Assembly (NCBI GenBank): GCA_910579935.1
Contig: CAJTVQ010000081.1
Location: 1 to 5,570, forward strand
DNA from: an uncultured Lachnospiraceae bacterium
Lineage (GTDB): Bacteria; Bacillota; Clostridia; Lachnospirales; Lachnospiraceae
DNA: 5,570 nucleotides
Reading direction: 5' to 3'
Position numbers and translations under genes: made by a program. The notes beneath the pieces are model-generated. The model had not been told where the DNA came from. It saw only the letters and a program-made list of their open reading frames with translations, and made no database searches. This document shows, piece after piece, positions 4,916-5,570 of the stretch. How positions within the stretch are numbered: position 1 is the first letter of the stretch; each line of letters opens with the position of its first letter.

Positions 4916-5570
4916 CTATAATGGATTCTTCTTTGGTTTTCCTGCTCTCCTCGGATATTTCAAAGGTGTTATTTCCTTTTTACTGATTTCCAATATATAT
5001 CTTTGAAAATCTGATTCATCTGCCAATTCAATCAATTGTTTGATATCACAATTCAAAAGTTTTAATGCGTTACGAGCCTCTTCTATTTCTTCCTGCACTT
5101 TTACACTTTTATATAATAAAAGTGATCCATCCTTTTTTACAAATGGAGAACAATATTCCAATAATATGGGAAGTGCTGCTACTGCCCTGGAAATACAGAA
5201 ATCATACTTTTCCCGGAAATCCTCATTTCTTCCGAAGTCTTCCGCTCGCCCGTGAACCACTGTCACATGATCCAATCCTAATTCTTCTACTACAAGTGAT
5301 AAAAAATGGATTCTCTTATTCAGAGAATCCATTAATAGAAATTCAGAATCTCTCAAAATAATAGAAAGCGGTATACCGGGAAAACCTGCACCCGTTCCAA
5401 TATCAATGATCTTCTTTCCCCTAAATAGATCATTTGGATATTTTGAAAGCAATAAACAACTGTCTAAAAAATGTTTCTTAATCACCTCTTGATAATCAAC
5501 AATCGTAGTCAAATTTACTTTCTGATTCCATTCTATCAAAAGTTGATAATATTTTTCAAACTGCATAAAT
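4916..5570 (-). CDS. rsmG: 16S rRNA (guanine527-N7)-methyltransferase RsmG, 5' end outside window
   Basis: RsmG (formerly GidB) uses S-adenosylmethionine to methylate N7 of G527 in 16S rRNA; its loss gives low-level streptomycin resistance in several bacteria. The visible protein carries the family hallmarks: FEKYYQLLIEWNQKVNLTTI at the start, the SAM-binding motif DIGTGAGFPGIPL (55-67), MDSLNKRIHFL (79-89), VVHGRAED (103-110) and CISRAVA (124-130), then a basic C-terminal PRRAGKPKKNPL. An ATG occurs at 5566, but the frame stays open to the window edge. Family members normally carry about 20 more residues before the FEKYY segment, so the true start is probably outside. The usual upstream neighbour is mnmG (gidA), which cannot be seen. 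No terminator is visible between its stop and parA, so readthrough into the par operon is possible. Confidence 0.95.
   Translation of the reverse strand, partial: FMQFEKYYQLLIEWNQKVNLTTIVDYQEVIKKHFLDSCLLLSKYPNDLFRGKKIIDIGTGAGFPGIPLSIILRDSEFLLMDSLNKRIHFLSLVVEELGLDHVTVVHGRAEDFGRNEDFREKYDFCISRAVAALPILLEYCSPFVKKDGSLLLYKSVKVQEEIEEARNALKLLNCDIKQLIELADESDFQRYILEISKKEITPLKYPRRAGKPKKNPL

Noticed and set aside
5040..5361. Plus-strand open frames of 71 and 98 residues
   Set aside because: Both are antisense to rsmG, overlap each other and show no recognisable motif.

Overview
The window looks like chromosomal DNA from a low-to-moderate-GC Firmicute, most likely a gut-type member of the Clostridia (Lachnospiraceae-like). 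The main reasons are the order rsmG - parA - parB - DUF4446, a DUF6273-type extracellular protein with a Pro/Thr linker, AGGAGG-type ribosome binding sites, near-consensus sigma-A promoters and a consensus Firmicute parS site. The placement at family level is inference from protein style and gene order, not from a search.

Right part (about 2560-5570, all on the minus strand, read from right to left): the 3' portion of rsmG (16S rRNA m7G527 methyltransferase, cut by the window edge); a 178-base gap holding a perfect parS palindrome, a cluster of TGCGCA palindromes and an extended -10 promoter; then a tight operon of parA/soj (deviant Walker A ATPase), parB/spo0J (CTP-dependent parS clamp) and a DUF4446 membrane-anchored protein. 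In Firmicutes this cluster sits close to oriC, so the window is probably origin-proximal. ParB would load at the parS site upstream of its own operon and ParA would act on the ParB-DNA complex in origin segregation. The role of the DUF4446 protein is unknown.

Middle (about 2220-2560): a plus-strand tRNA-Lys(CTT) with its own strong promoter and its own U-tailed terminator. It lies between two minus-strand genes and is divergent from the AI-2E transporter gene. The tRNA has an unusual G1-U72 end pair, a U29xC41 mismatch in the anticodon stem, and no encoded CCA. A 13-bp perfect inverted repeat without a good U-tract closes the par operon.

Left part (1-2219): a minus-strand AI-2E family (PerM/YdiK-like) membrane transporter gene converges on the 3' end of a plus-strand gene for a probable exported protein (DUF6273-like domain, PT-rich linker, C-terminal beta-sandwich-like domain). 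A perfect 13-bp-stem bidirectional terminator separates them.

Nothing here requires a new defence, mobile or biosynthetic system. The items most worth a second look are the variant tRNA-Lys, the TGCGCA cluster next to parS, the helically phased TTTGCAAA palindromes ahead of the transporter gene, and the uncharacterised DUF4446 partner of ParAB.
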